Of a stretch of 64,000 nucleotides of DNA, positions 12,545-24,270 are shown piece after piece. Made by a program: the position numbers and the translations under genes. Within the stretch, counting starts at the first letter, position 1, and every line of letters starts with the position of its first letter. The notes under the pieces are model-generated. The model saw only the letters and a program-made list of their open reading frames with translations, did not search any database and was not told the DNA's origin. The stretch lies in assembly GCA_016617855.1 (NCBI GenBank), contig JAECUM010009475.1:1-64000 (forward strand). The letters are read 5' to 3'. This stretch comes from Megalonaias nervosa (lineage: Eukaryota > Mollusca > Bivalvia > Unionida > Unionidae).

Positions 12545-13445
12545 TGTACTTAAAGCATGGCCTTAAATTTATAAAAATATTCTTGACATTTGTCAGACCA
12601 ATGAAACTTGGATTTCTTATTCAAAAATCTGACAGAGGTTCGGCAATTATTAAACAGTTTGAACAGTATTTCCGATAATATCCAGCCATACCCAAAAATC
12701 ACATTCGTTGTTTTTGCTAATAGACACTGGGAAGTCAAAGATAGCCTTTACCTTAGCTTCTACAGGTTTAACTTGACCTTGTCAAACAATATGTCCTTAA
12801 AATGTGACACAAGCACGGTAAAGCACAAGTTTACTTAACTGTCAGATATGCATCGTTGAATCAGTGGAAGAATTTCTGAATGGTTTCTAAGTAATCTCCC
12901 AAGATGTCGTCATATGATGACGTCATCGATGTATGTGTCACAATTATCTAGACCAGATGCTATCATAATCATTCAACGCTGTAATATTGATGGATATGTT
13001 TTCATTCCAAAGAGCGTAACCTTATACTGATAAAGAGCATGTGAGTTGAAAATGCTGAAATTACTTTTGCTTTCTCAGTGAGTATAAATTCCCAGATTCC
13101 TTTTAAAGGGTCAAACATGGTGACATATTTTGCATTTCCGATTTTGTCAATGTAAGCATCAATTCCAGGCATTGAAAATGAATCCATTTTGGCGATACTG
13201 TTGACGTTTGTATAGCCAGTACACGTGTGTAATGTATTATCTGGGTTAGGTATTATAATTCACGATGAACTCGAGTTACTATTACTTTGTTCTATAAAAT
13301 CATTCCCCAATAAATATTAAATTTCAAACATTCCTGCTTGAGAGGATTCATCATGTAAGGATGCTGTTTCACATGTGTAGGATCTACAATCTTAACGTCA
13401 TGATAGATTTCCTTTATTCTTGTTGGAACATCAGGAAACAAGTGT
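12545..13445 (-). pseudogene. Reverse transcriptase relic
   Basis: The minus-strand order is FPDVPTRI and KQHPYMMNPLK (RT N-terminus, 13440-13350), then MPGIDAYIDKIGNAKYV and MFDPLKGIWEF (palm, 13175-13080), then YIDDVIIYDD with the catalytic YxDD intact at 12922-12933, then KKSKFHWSDKCQE at about 12575-12620 (connection to RNase H). All match Ty3/gypsy RT. The F/LKG segment has lost the usual DL pair and several frameshifts separate the blocks. Confidence 0.85.
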
Positions 13446-13719
13446 TCTTATTCATATTATAGCTGTTTTAGTTCACTCCTTTTGTGTTCATGAGGAAAAC
13501 GTCTGGTCCAGAATGGTTTTTGAATTCCAAAGATTGGTTAAATCAGAGTCACTAAAGTCAGATTGCATTCCTTGGTTTACATCATCGCTGTATAGATTAT
13601 GTGCAGCTAAAGTGATTGAATAGCCAGCTGTGCTATCACTGTCAACATACTACTTTAGCATATTTTTATGATAAAATTGGTCCAGGTTCCGCCTCCCAGG
13701 AATGTGAATTACATAATTT

Positions 13720-14110
13720 AACCATTTACTTTCTTTTCAATTGTATAGGGACCATAGAATTTAGCCCCAAGAGGATCGTGAGGTATGGGTACAAGTGCCA
13801 GAACTCTACCACCAGTTTGAAAACTCCATTTGTATCTCTGTCATACCTTAATTTCGTTTTCGATTGAGTAGAGTAAAGATTAGTTCTTGATACTTCACAA
13901 GCCTTTGACAACTTATGCTTGAATTGAGAGACATAGTCAAGAAGATAAATCTCTGAATCTTAGGTGGAAAGAAGTTTCTCTTTAAAAGCTTAAATGGTCC
14001 ACTGACAGTATGTCCAAAGACCAATTCAAAAGGTCTAGAACTCAGTTATTCTTGAACCTCATCAAAAGACTGGCCAATATATATGTGAGCTAAAGGAATC
14101 AATTCTTGAT
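13720..14110 (-). pseudogene. Integrase C-terminal relic, upstream of RT
   Basis: The minus strand reads FELVFGHTVSGPFKLL (about 14000-14035), SQFKHKLSKACEV, LRYDRDT and GPYTIEKK-like residues. This is the end of the integrase core, the helical linker and the C-terminal domain of Ty3/gypsy integrases. The zinc-binding N-terminus and the DDE core are not found between this and the protease, so they are probably deleted. The integrase tail lies immediately before RT, which fixes the unusual order. Confidence 0.75.
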
Positions 14111-14545
14111 CAATATCATTCTCAAGAGCTCCTTTTCCAATAGCTCTTGTCACTGCACGGGATACAAATCTGGGTTTTCACTCTCAATATAAATAACTTT
14201 TTATCCAAACAAGGTTTGTCAGTTACTAGTGTATTAATGACGACTGTATCTCTAGCTAGGTCATTGCATAATAATAAATGTATACTTTCTATGCATAAAG
14301 AAATCACTCCTCCAACTGTCACGGGTCCTGACACTAAGTTTGATGCCAAGTTAACACGATGGAGATGAACATTAACTTAGTCGCGCGCAAGTCCCTGAAT
14401 AAAAACTTTCACTAGAAAACTTCTCCGTCAAAAACAAAGTACTTACTAATAAAAGACTCTGAGAGACTCCCGTGTCCCTTAATATTTTAATACAGATAGG
14501 TTTGGCAGAATCTCCAGTTATAGGTTACTGCATTTGTATGAGAAA
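14111..14545 (-). pseudogene. Retropepsin (protease) relic and linker
   Basis: PICIKILRDTGVSQSLLL carries the aspartic-protease DTG at 14469-14477. IHLLLCNDLARD with VTDKPCLD, about 100-130 residues later, matches the LLLGNDLAG segment that closes the protease in these elements, with G changed to C. A frame change then leads to VTRAIGKGALENDIDQEL, a linker preceding the integrase piece. Confidence 0.75.
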
Positions 14546-15849
14546 ATATTTGTTAGTTTCGAAAAGAATTGTCATTTTGGTCTACTTAAAGTTACAATTT
14601 AGAGTCATATTGTGAATGAATGCGCATGGATTTTATTCCTATGTTGATCCAACTCAATTCTGCTTTTCTTCTTGTAAGGTGCTGGATTATTGGGTCAATT
14701 CAGTGAAATAAGGTGAATGGACTTCAGCTGGAAATGTAGGCTTCTCCAAATTCCAGTACAGCTTCTGTTTGTATCAGGTTTTGCAGGACATATCGATTGG
14801 ATTTGAAGAAATCAGAAAGTACAATTTGAGGAAATTCAAGATACATACATGAAGTATATTTATTACCATTCTTATTGCCAGCTAAAGAAAACATGTTTAT
14901 GCCCTGTCACTTGCATTTCAATGTTGGAGGGACCCCAGCTAGGACCTGTATCATACAGTGTGTCATCTATCGCTAGCCTAATACTGTATCAAAATAGTTA
15001 CACGGGGAAAATTGAAAAGCAGTTGTTGTGACACTCCATTTACCCAGCGGAAATAGTACTTTGTCGTCGTCTTGGCTTATTGGCTCTGCGGCTGTAAGTT
15101 TCCTATCAAAACCCTCAGTTGCACTTTTTTTTCGAATCTAGTATTTTGACAGACTTGTAAAATGGTACGTCTCTGATAGATATGCGATAGCCCTTGACCT
15201 CAGTATGGTTTTCTATGCTATATCTTTAGACCCTAGAGAGCACTTGTCATAGTCTTAACCATTCTATTTGCGAAAAGATATGAATATTCTCCTAAATAGC
15301 TGTTTCAATCATCAGAACGGTATTTTCAATTATTGCTTCTCTCACGTTTGTTGTTGACATTGCGAATATTATGTTCATTCGTTTGCTTCTTTGAAAGCTT
15401 CGTTCCTCAGTGAACTCGTCCACATCGTTAACTTTATCATCTATACTTTCAAACAGACAAAACAGTTGCTTTTGTTCATTCACAAACTCATTTAATCAAC
15501 CAAAAACCTAAAGCGTCTATTATACGAATGTACATGTTTTGTTTACAAAGTAGTTCCTAATTCACTATACTATCTTTAGGAACACGTGCTGCCCACGTGC
15601 GTGCAATATCAAGGTGTTCAGTATCGTAAAGTACTCCACGATTCTGACAATGTAAAGTTATCGGAGACAAAAATGAGCATATTATAATAAGTGACATAGA
15701 ACATTCTGACATGAATGATTCATCAGCCTCCAAAAGAGAATTAGACTTGGCTTTGTTTGACCCAAGAAATGTATTGGTTTCAATACAAGACCGTGAGCTT
15801 GATATCTAAGAGCATTTGGAGTAGTTTTGTATTTATTCTGTGCTTATTT
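14546..15849. other. Unresolved interior of the decayed retrotransposon
   Basis: Between the gag zinc-knuckle remnant and the protease I cannot assign domains. The short minus-strand ORF at 15292-15483 may be gag-pol linker. Frames are too broken to be sure. Confidence 0.45.
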
Positions 15850-17037
15850 TTCAAACTTTAGCGATCATAAATGACGTGTCCTTTCTATTTACAAAAAGTG
15901 CACGTAGGAAGAGATATGGATTTCTAATCAGTCATATCAGATGTTTGATTTCTAAAAGGTGTACCTGATTGAATTTGAGTGTACTTGTATGAGACTGAGA
16001 TGAACTTTTACCAAACAACTTCTGACAGGAAAACGTACTGACAAATGAAACTTTCTGTGTAAAGGAATAATCATAAGCTGTAACATTTTCCAACGTTTCC
16101 ACTTTTTTCTCATCAAGATAGGTCTTGACATCACCATGTGATCAAATCTTGAAATCTTCAGTTGAGATGTTTGAGTTTATCGTAATCTTGATCAATCTCG
16201 CCTGAGCACTACCTATCAAATAGTTGTAATTTTTTTTCTCTTAAGAATGCGACATGGGTTTCTTATCTCCAAATCCTAAAACTTTGTTGATATGTCTCAG
16301 ATACCAGCTCATAACCGTTCAAGATATATTCCTTAACCACATCTTAATCAGCCAATTCGTGTTACCGACAGTGAAGTGTAGACTTCACGAGCTTGCTAAT
16401 AATAATTTTGTAAGAATAAAGCCCAATGCTGTCCTTGCCAGTTCAAGTTTTCAGCAATTTTCTCAAAGGTAAGAAATTATAGATCTACTTCTTTTTCATG
16501 AAATGGTATACTAAATTAATATTTCTGGTACAATGAAAACCTAAACTTGTGTGCAAAGGGAGCGGAGAGTTCTTCGCCTACCAGTTCTAATTCTTTTAAT
16601 CTATATATTCCATTTCTTTTCTTTTCTCTGCATCTGCATTTGTATTTATCTCTCCCTTTCCTCTCTCCCTGTTCTTTCTCTTTTCTTTTTCTTTCGCTCT
16701 TCCTCTGCATCTGCTTCTATTCGTTTTCTCTCTCACTTTGCATTTCCACCATTTCCTTCTGAAGCTCAAGCTTTCTTAAAACCTTTAATTTGATATCAAG
16801 GCGATATATGGACTTACCAATCAAGCATAAAGCATTATTATCCAAAATTTCCTTTCCCACCAAATAATGAATCAAAATATTCTCTATGTTTTGCTTCGTT
16901 AAAGATGGTTTCGCCCCGTAAAGATCATAATATCTGGCAAGTGCAACTTGCAAGTAACATACATTTGAATAAATACATGTTATTACACGAGAAAAAATAA
17001 AACAGTAAATTATACCATAGGATGAAGGTGTGAACAT
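15850..17037 (-). pseudogene. Gag relic: coiled coil, capsid-like region, zinc-knuckle remnant
   Basis: The minus strand from 17037 reads LTKQNIENILIHYLV, then KLKVLRKLELQKEMVEM, then a Lys/Glu/Arg-rich coiled coil (16710-16590). This is the usual N-terminus of Gmr1-like gag proteins. FLTFEKIAENLN (about 16440-16480), AREVYTSLS and KTYLDEKKVETLE (about 16090-16125) are capsid-like segments. CTFCK then KGHVIYD (about 15862-15904) is a CCHC knuckle with a stop inside and the last Cys lost. At least four frame changes are needed, so this is a pseudogene. Confidence 0.75.
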
Positions 17038-17289
17038 ACATGTACATATATTAGGCGGTGAATCATAAAATTACTTTTATGTTAAATCGTCCTTGTTCAA
17101 TAACTTGGTTGCTAGCAAACAATTTTATCATTGTGCAACACATTCGTACTTCATTTCCAGGTATCACAGCTGTAGGCTGTATTCAGGTTGAAGCCTGATA
17201 CAATTCTTAAACATTTAGCGATAGAGTTAAACAAACAACAAAAAAGCCTATAATTTTTAAATTAAGAAAGACTGAGATAATTAAGAAAA
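17038..17289. other. Unassigned; expected 5' LTR position of the decayed element
   Basis: No clear match to the 11.2-12.0 kb sequence was seen, so the LTR could not be confirmed. Confidence 0.4.
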
Positions 17290-18577
17290 TGTATTTAAAT
17301 GTCATAGACCAGTAAATGTCACGGACAAGTCAATGTCACGGAAAAGTCAATCTTAATGAAACGTGAGACTCCTAGTAAGGACGTCGACTCGTATTATCAA
17401 ATATTGAATGAGGCCCCATTATCTCTAGCACTGAGATTTGGCCATGGAGAGTTTCAACAGCTCCAAATGTTTAATGACATGGATATGGTATTTATCTATG
17501 CCACGGTGATCGTCAAGAAATTCAGAAAATATTAGGAATCATCAGCTCGTGAAATTTATATGTTCGTTGTTCTTCTTGTAAGGTCTAAGAACCAATATCA
17601 CGGCTATCTTGAAAAACACTTTTTATCTCTTTTATTTAACATCTCAGGCATGAAATGACTCCATTGGCAGATCCATCATATTTGCTGATTACAACAAAAT
17701 TAGAATTTATTATCAAACATTACCCTTAAAATCGGCCATTCAAACTTCTAGGAAATAAGGCCTGCATAGCAACCAGTACATGGCTTCAATCAAACAAATC
17801 AACAAACTTGAATTGACGTATCCCATGATGCATATCTTTCTAATAGCCCGAAGAACATGATCTGAGTGAAAAATGTGGCATATAAATTACATCATAAATA
17901 TTGCTTCTTAATTTCATCAATATTTACCAATTATGGAAGCAACCGATACGGGATACTATATTGACTTAAAAATTATTAATTGTAAATGTATTGCACTAGA
18001 GTTTTTATCGTTGTAAAATGAATACATTTTTGATGAAAAAAGTCATTCATCGTAAGACTAAACAAGAAGCAAGCTTGCTATTCATTCACGTATAAGCGTA
18101 TTTATAAACTATTCCTTTATGATATTTTCAATTAGATCGACAGCGCGCGAAAGGGAGTGGGTAAATTTCACATGAAGAAAAACATAATTTAAAGATGATA
18201 ATATGATTATATATTCAGACATGACACCAAGAAGGATAGAAAATGTTCGTGATTCCAGGAGAAAAAGGGCGCAAAAGATTTTAGTTAGAACGCTGATGCA
18301 TAGTAGAGGCGACACTATGATGTATTTCGATGAGTCATCTTTAACAAATCGTTTAGAAAAAAAGATATCTTAATGACAGGATATTTTGGGCTTTACTTGA
18401 TAAATGAAAAATAAATTCGATTGAAATGAAGCTCATAAATTACACCTGCTTGCGATTACATAAAATATATTAGAAAGTAATTAAATTTGTTACTGAGACT
18501 AAAGTTTAATCTTAGTCACAAGGTCACATATAATAAGCATTACTACTTAAGATTATGCCAAATCCACCTTTTCGTAC
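17290..18577 (+). repeat. Family C copy B, first part
   Basis: Collinear with copy A (6060-7460): AAGGACGTCGACTCGTATTA, CCCCATTATCTCTAGCACTG, GGCCATGGAGAGTTTCAACA, ATTTAAAGATGATAATATGA and CAGGATATTTTGGGCTTTA are all conserved in order. Confidence 0.7.
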
Positions 18578-18879
18578 CGCTCCGGTGGCCTTGTGGTTAG
18601 AGCGTCCGCCTTGGATGAGAGAGGTCGGGGATTCAAATCCCGGCCGAGTCATACCAAAGACTTATAAAAATGGTACTAACACTGCATCGCTAGGCGCTCC
18701 TCATTAAGAGGTTAGTGTTAGTACTGGTCGGCCTGGTGTCAGGATAATGTGACTGGGTGGGACATGATGCCACATGTCTGCGGCATGATGCCCAGTGCTA
18801 GACATCACTGTAAACTGCCACACTGCAGACATCGTAGCGATATGACTGAAAAACTGTTAAAGCTACATTAAAAATCCAA

Positions 18880-18926
<47 letters not shown>
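18578..18926 (+). mobile_element. tRNA-derived SINE, family 1 (full length) with (CA)n tail
   Basis: The head carries pol III promoter boxes: an A-box-like GTGGTTAGAGCG and a B-box-like GGGGATTCAAATCCC, in a tRNA-like arrangement. The body contains CATACCAAAGACTT, GGTTAGTGTTAG, GTCAGGATAATGTGACTGGG and CTGCCACACTGCAGACATCG. It ends TTAAAAATCCAAATTACACA and merges into (CA)n. Copies occur at 24822, 29104 and 62678. It interrupts family C copy B. It is not a functional tRNA gene. Confidence 0.85.
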
Positions 18927-18931
<5 letters not shown>

Positions 18932-19259
18932 CCCCCAAATCTGTTTAAAGTATGGTTGGATAGGACTATAACATCGGCATTCCAAAACATGTATTTAACA
19001 GAATTTTGCAAATATTTTTAGGTGATAATGATGTCTGATGGCGCTAGCTTTCACTGAAATATGGTCAAAGTTGCAATCGTTTTAGTCAACGTTTGACAAT
19101 TTCTTCTCGGCATAAATGCTAATGTCATACATAATTACAACCGTTGCCTTGTTGAATCTTTGGAAAGCAACTAGCTATCGTTTTATGACCATGATATAGC
19201 CAATAACATTTCAACAGTGCGATTAGAACAAAAACAAAGAAAGAAATAAAAAAAAAGAC
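18927..19259 (+). repeat. Family C copy B, second part
   Basis: Collinear with 7480-7760 of copy A, from GGCATTCCAAAACATGTATT to the CCGTTGCCTTGTTGAATCTT block. Confidence 0.75.
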
Positions 19260-20452
19260 AATTACTATGAGGCGCCGTAACGGACAAAGGCTGGCCCAAT
19301 CAGAATGTTACCGTCGAACTTTTAATGTCATATGTCCAAAATTCCAATTTCACGTGTTGTATAAAAAAAGCTTGTCCTTAAAGTTCCATTTTCTAGGTCG
19401 AGATTTTAGATTATATCAATTGAATTAAACAGTAGTGGTTGAAAGTTATATGTTCTATGTCGAGGTTTTAGACTGTGTCGTTTGAATTACACGGCTGAGG
19501 TCGGTATTTCAATGTCATACTTCGAGAATTCCTAATTTACGTATTGGTTCAAAGAGTTTATGTTGAAAGTTCCATTTCATATGTTGAGTATTTAGATTTC
19601 ATTTGTTGAATTACACAGCTCTGGTTGAAAACCTCACGTCCAATGTCGAGTTTTTAGATTGTATCTTCTGAATTACACGGAGGTGGTTGAAATTTTATGT
19701 CATATGTCGAGAGTTTCAATTTAACATGTTGAATCACATTGACTGTGCTGAAAGTTCCATTTCGTATGTTCAGTTTTTAGATTTTATCTGTTGAATTACA
19801 CAACGGTGGTTGGACATTTTATTGTGCTTGTCAGAATTGCTATTGGTATATGGTGAAATTATGCGTTGGTGTTAAAAGTAACATTACACAATGTCCACTT
19901 TAACAATTCAAAATAATATCGAGGGTTAAGATATATCATTCGTGTATTCAATTATGAGGCGCCATTACATTTCATGCATTTACAGTTTGAAAGTTACCAT
20001 TCACAGGTCGAGAATTACTATGAATTTCTTCGCTAGAGGTAGCTCTCGTGAATGGACCTCGTTATTTTTCAACAAGGAGGCTGCTTCTCGTTGCTGTGAA
20101 ATTCAATAGATGAAATCTAAATACTTGCCATATGAAACTGTATTTTCATCACAAACAGTTACATTCAACGTGTGAATTAGGGATTCTCGACAATATGATA
20201 TTGAAATTTCAACCACCGCTGTGTAATTCAAAATATACGCTGTATGACGTCGACATAGGAAATAGAACTTTAAACCACCGTTATATAATTCAACATATAA
20301 AATCTAAAATCTCGATCTAGAAAATGGAACTTTAAGGACATGCAATTTGATCCAACACATGATATTGGATTTCTCGACATACGACATCGAAACTTCAACT
20401 GGAACTTTCTCATTGGACCAGCTTTTGTCCGCAATGGCGCCTCATAAATTAC
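19260..20452. mobile_element. 1.18-kb foldback element with long subrepeated inverted repeats
   Basis: The body is 19266-20446. Both ends begin TATGAGGCGCC, and the inverted similarity continues for several hundred bases (GGACAAA-GCTGG-CCAAT, then blocks such as CCTTAAAGTTCCATTTTCTA, GGTGGTTGAAA and TTGAATTACACAG). The arms consist of degenerate subrepeats of about 75-90 bp. It is flanked by AATTAC on both sides (19260-19265, 20447-20452), and family C copies A and C lack the insertion. No ORF of note is present. It resembles Foldback-type non-autonomous elements; the superfamily is not determined. Confidence 0.85.
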
Positions 20453-20705
20453 TATTGTTTATTTCAGGTCATGTGAGCTCGCGATCTCGCATTTAATCTA
20501 GTAAAGTCCTTCTTTCTGTGTCACAGCTAATAAGTTCATCAGACGATTCCGCCTATAACATGTGGTTTCAGCTTAACTATGGTAACCGTAATATTTCCTT
20601 ACGAATGTACCTGCCGACTTATCATTTTAAACTACATAATGCACATTATTACATACTGGGCCATAAACTCTTTCCAAATTTAGGTTAAAGTTATTGTAAC
20701 CTCCT

Positions 20706-20755
<50 letters not shown>

Positions 20756-21040
20756 TCCATCGGACTAAAAAGTCCATTTCAGATAAGATGGACTTGTATA
20801 AAGGACCTGATTTCATTGTTAATATGGTCACGAAATTTCGCTGTTTCGTGTGTATATACGGTACCTCATGCTTCGTTATTTGTAATAGATCTACCCGTGT
20901 CTTGTTGACTTTGAAGGTTAGAAAGTTACCCTAATAGCTCACGTTCCTCTATACGTATCAGAGATCACATGAACGTCGATTCACTATGATTCTTACTTCC
21001 GTTTCTAGTTTTCCAATAACAGGGGAATGTTCTAACTATA
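20453..21040 (+). repeat. Family C copy B, third part
   Basis: Collinear with 7780-8110 of copy A (TTTATTTCAGGTCAT to CTCTTTCCAAATTT-GGTTA and the CA tract). It then continues beyond it into a segment matched by 23840-24150 (GGTACCTCA-GCTTCGTT, TAGCTCACGTTCCT, GATTCTTACTTCCGT). Confidence 0.75.
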
Positions 21041-21044
21041 GCAC

Positions 21045-21625
21045 TTGCCCTAAAAATATGGTCTGATATGTAATAAATTACAGTTTCAATAAAGGCATGT
21101 CAACGCTTAAAGGTATTAGATATAGAACATGTCCTAAAATATGGTCTGATGTGTAAAAATAAAAATTTCAGTAAAGTCATGTCAACACTTAAAGGTTCTA
21201 GATAAAGAAAATGTCCTAAAATATGTCAGTAAAGTCATGTCAACACTTAAAGGCTCTAGATAAAGAACATGTCCTAAAATATGTCAATAAAGTCATGTCA
21301 ACACTTAAAGGCTCTAGATAAAGAACATGTCCTAAAATATGTCAATAAAGTCATGTCAACACTTAAAGGCTCTAGATAAAGAACATGTCCTAAAATATGT
21401 CAATAAAGTCATGTCAACGTTTAAAGGTTCTAGATACAGAACATGTCCTAAAATATGTCAATAAAGTCATGTCAACACTTAAAGGTTCTAGATAAAGAAA
21501 ATGTCCTACAATATGTCAATAAAGTCATGTCAATGTTTAAAGGTTCTAGATATAAAACATGTCCTAAAATATGATCTGATATGTAACAAATTACAATTTC
21601 AATAAAGTCATGTCAATACTTCAAG
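21045..21625. repeat. Minisatellite with 58-bp and longer units
   Basis: About nine units of ATGTCCTAAAATATGTCAAT plus AAAGTCATGTCAACACTTAA plus AGGCTCTAGATAAAGAAC. The outer units carry an extra GGTCTGATATGTAATAAATT-like insert of about 27 bp; the central ones lack it. Confidence 0.95.
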
Positions 21626-22394
21626 GTTTCGTTCCGTTTCGAGTCCATTTTATTTAACAGTATACTTTGCATTAATATTTCGGATACATAAATAGCCACC
21701 GATGTAAAGCAGCTTAATGATCTCCTAAAGATGACATGTGTTTAAGAAAAGAAATGTTGGATCGGAGGATGAAACTTTCAAATACAAATTATCAAATAAA
21801 ATTAATAAAAGTGGTCTACAATCCAATTACTCTGAGGGTAGTAATTATTGAAAAATGACGAATACTACTACTACTACTACTACTACTACTAATAATAATA
21901 ATAATAATCTTTATTTAACGAGGATGGCTCATATGGTCAAAGGAGGACCCATCTGCCACGCGGTCGTCAACATACTTATACATTATATTATAATCAAGTC
22001 ACCCACATACACACACTTACACACAACTATATAATATCATGGTAGCTGTCTACAGGTACCCAGCTAAACACATGCATTACACAGGTATAAAAATTCAGCA
22101 TGTTAACAGTCATACAGATTTATAAAGAATAAATAATGAAACAGACGCATGTATATGCGGGTTTTAATGCAGAAATATACAAATTTAATGCTCATGCATT
22201 CTGTTCTTCTCTTCTAATCCACACAACTACTTCCTCAGATGTGTGTATTGTATGTGTGTCCGTCTGTTTGTTCATGTGTGTACGTACCTACACAACTGAC
22301 GTATGCCCAACTGCAATTTGTCATTTTGTAAAGGTCATCAATACATTTAGAGGAGACGTGATACAAGCAAAAGTTTATGTATTTATTATCATAT
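21626..22394. other. Unassigned sequence with (TAC)n(TAA)n
   Basis: A (TAC)n tract passing into (TAA)n lies at 21862-21908. The rest shows no recognisable gene. The 86-residue ORF at 22136-22396 has no motif. Confidence 0.55.
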
Positions 22395-22592
22395 GATTCC
22401 ATTTATAGATTGTATATTATAATACGTGACAAAAACCCCATCTTGTAATTTTTTTCGTGAGATAAATTTAGTAAGGTCATATGTACACCCTCAGCCCTCA
22501 CTGGTCACGATACATTGTTCATCGCAAGGCTATTACACTTGTGTAGGCGTTCTTTTAATCTTATGATTGGAGTTCATGGCTGTATGACTGTA

Positions 22593-22636
<44 letters not shown>

Positions 22637-22640
22637 GATT
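22395..22640 (-). repeat. Family F copy, inverted, with (AG)n
   Basis: The reverse complement of 22395-22520 shares TATCGTGACCAGTGAGGG, GTACATATGAC, TAAATTTA and TCACGTATTATAATA with the F units at 1 and 8.8 kb. The plus-strand TTGGAGTTCATGGCTGTATG near 22568 matches 171-190. (GA)n occupies 22596-22632. Confidence 0.55.
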
Positions 22641-23134
22641 ATAAAAGTTATATGAATCTACTGCTAGAAATGAATGTAGTGTAATACCCAACAAAAACAC
22701 AATTATGTTGAAGGGGATACTCATCATAAATATCTTGGACTCGGAGGCACACATATGTCATGATTAGAATGGTTCCCATCCTCAAATATACCTGTATACG
22801 CCAACCAACCGCGCCTTAACAACAACAACGCCAACAACAACAACATATAGCAACCTTATATATATATATATATAACTTTCGGGCTAGATGTAGAAGATAG
22901 ATGTGTGACATGGACATGTCATAGTGATATATTTATAAACGTGAAATAATAAATAAAGGAACTTAAAAAATATACTTTTTGAATTCATGATACCACTCAG
23001 AATAACATAAATGAGAAATATGGCCTCCTCAATAGATATATGTCCCACTGCCTTTTTCTGTATTTTTTCTGGTGGGATATTATATTGGATGTATTTCCCC
23101 ATATAGAATAGCCTTTATCGATCGCAATTATATA
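22641..23134. other. Unassigned sequence
   Basis: An (AAC)n-like stretch lies near 22818-22845 and a short (TA)n near 22858-22874. No gene seen. Confidence 0.5.
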
Positions 23135-24270
23135 GAATTTTAGTGAGAGTAACTCTTTTGACGACCATTGCACATAGGTGAAACAAGATGAATACCAAGT
23201 GAAGTACTGATTACTGTAGACACCCATACATTTTTTTAAACCCCAGACAAGTGTGATCCAGATTTTTGTATTAGACGCAAACATTGTTAAGTGATAATGA
23301 TGTCTGATGGGGTTCGCTTTCAGTGGCATACTGTTAGTTACGATCTCTCTAGTAAATTTTTGACAGTTTCTTTTTGACATAAATGCTAACGTTTTACACA
23401 ATAATTACCACGGTTGCCTTGGTGTGTCCTTGGGAAAGCATATTACTCCCATTTATGGAGCATGATATAGCTAATAATGTGTCAAAAGTGCAGTTAAAAT
23501 CATCCGAAAACAAAAGAGATAATTACTGTAGTTTATTTTAGGCCATTTGAAATTCTTTGCGATGATCCATGAGCCGACGGTCTCGCATTGTACTCTATTA
23601 AAGTGCTTCTATATGCGTGACAAATACAAAGTTCATCAGACGAGGTCGTCATGTAACACGTGGTTAGTAATATTTCCTTTCGCATGTACTTGTTGACTCG
23701 TCATTTTCAAACTATACAACTAAACTATACATTAAACAATAGTACTTAACGGGCCAAAATCTCTTTCCAAAGTCCCAGCTGCTGTAAACCTCCAACCCTT
23801 TCAGCCATAAACACACCCCTTTCACTCACACACATACATTCAGTCGGAGTGACTAGTCCATTCCAGATAAGTTGGTCTTATATGAAGGTCTTGATTTTCT
23901 AGTTAAGTTGGTCACGAAATGTTGTCGGTATTTGTGTGTTTATGTACGGTACCTCAAGCTTCGTTGGTTCTTTCATATTTATCATACATCTACCTGCGTC
24001 TTAAATACTTTGTAGGTTGAAAGGTTACATAAGTAGCTCACGTTCCTATATACTTATCATAGTTGCATGAACGTAAATTAACTGTGATTCTTACTTCCGT
24101 GACTAGTTTTCCAGTTAAGAGAGGAAGGTTCTAGAAAATCACTGATGATTAGAAATTTCGACAGTAGTTTTAGGAGAGTAATTCATTTCACGACCATTGC
24201 CAATGTGTGATAACCAGATTAATATCAAGTAACGTATTGACTACCATAGACACCCTGAAAAGTGTTGTTT
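23135..24270 (+). repeat. Family C copy C with flanking direct repeats
   Basis: Bases 23275-24150 align with copy A and B segments (TAATGATGTCTGATGGGGTT, GGTTGCCTTGGTGTGTCCTT, GTTCATCAGACGA, GGTACCTCAAGCTTCGTT). On either side, about 100 bp at 23135-23235 and 24165-24270 are direct repeats of each other (GACGACCATTGC, then TAGACACCC). This makes copy C look like a discrete unit. Confidence 0.65.

Noticed and set aside
18588..18652. Candidate tRNA genes at the SINE heads (18.6, 29.1, 48.9, 61.6, 62.7 kb)
   Set aside because: A and B boxes are present, but each continues into a shared non-tRNA body; these are SINEs.
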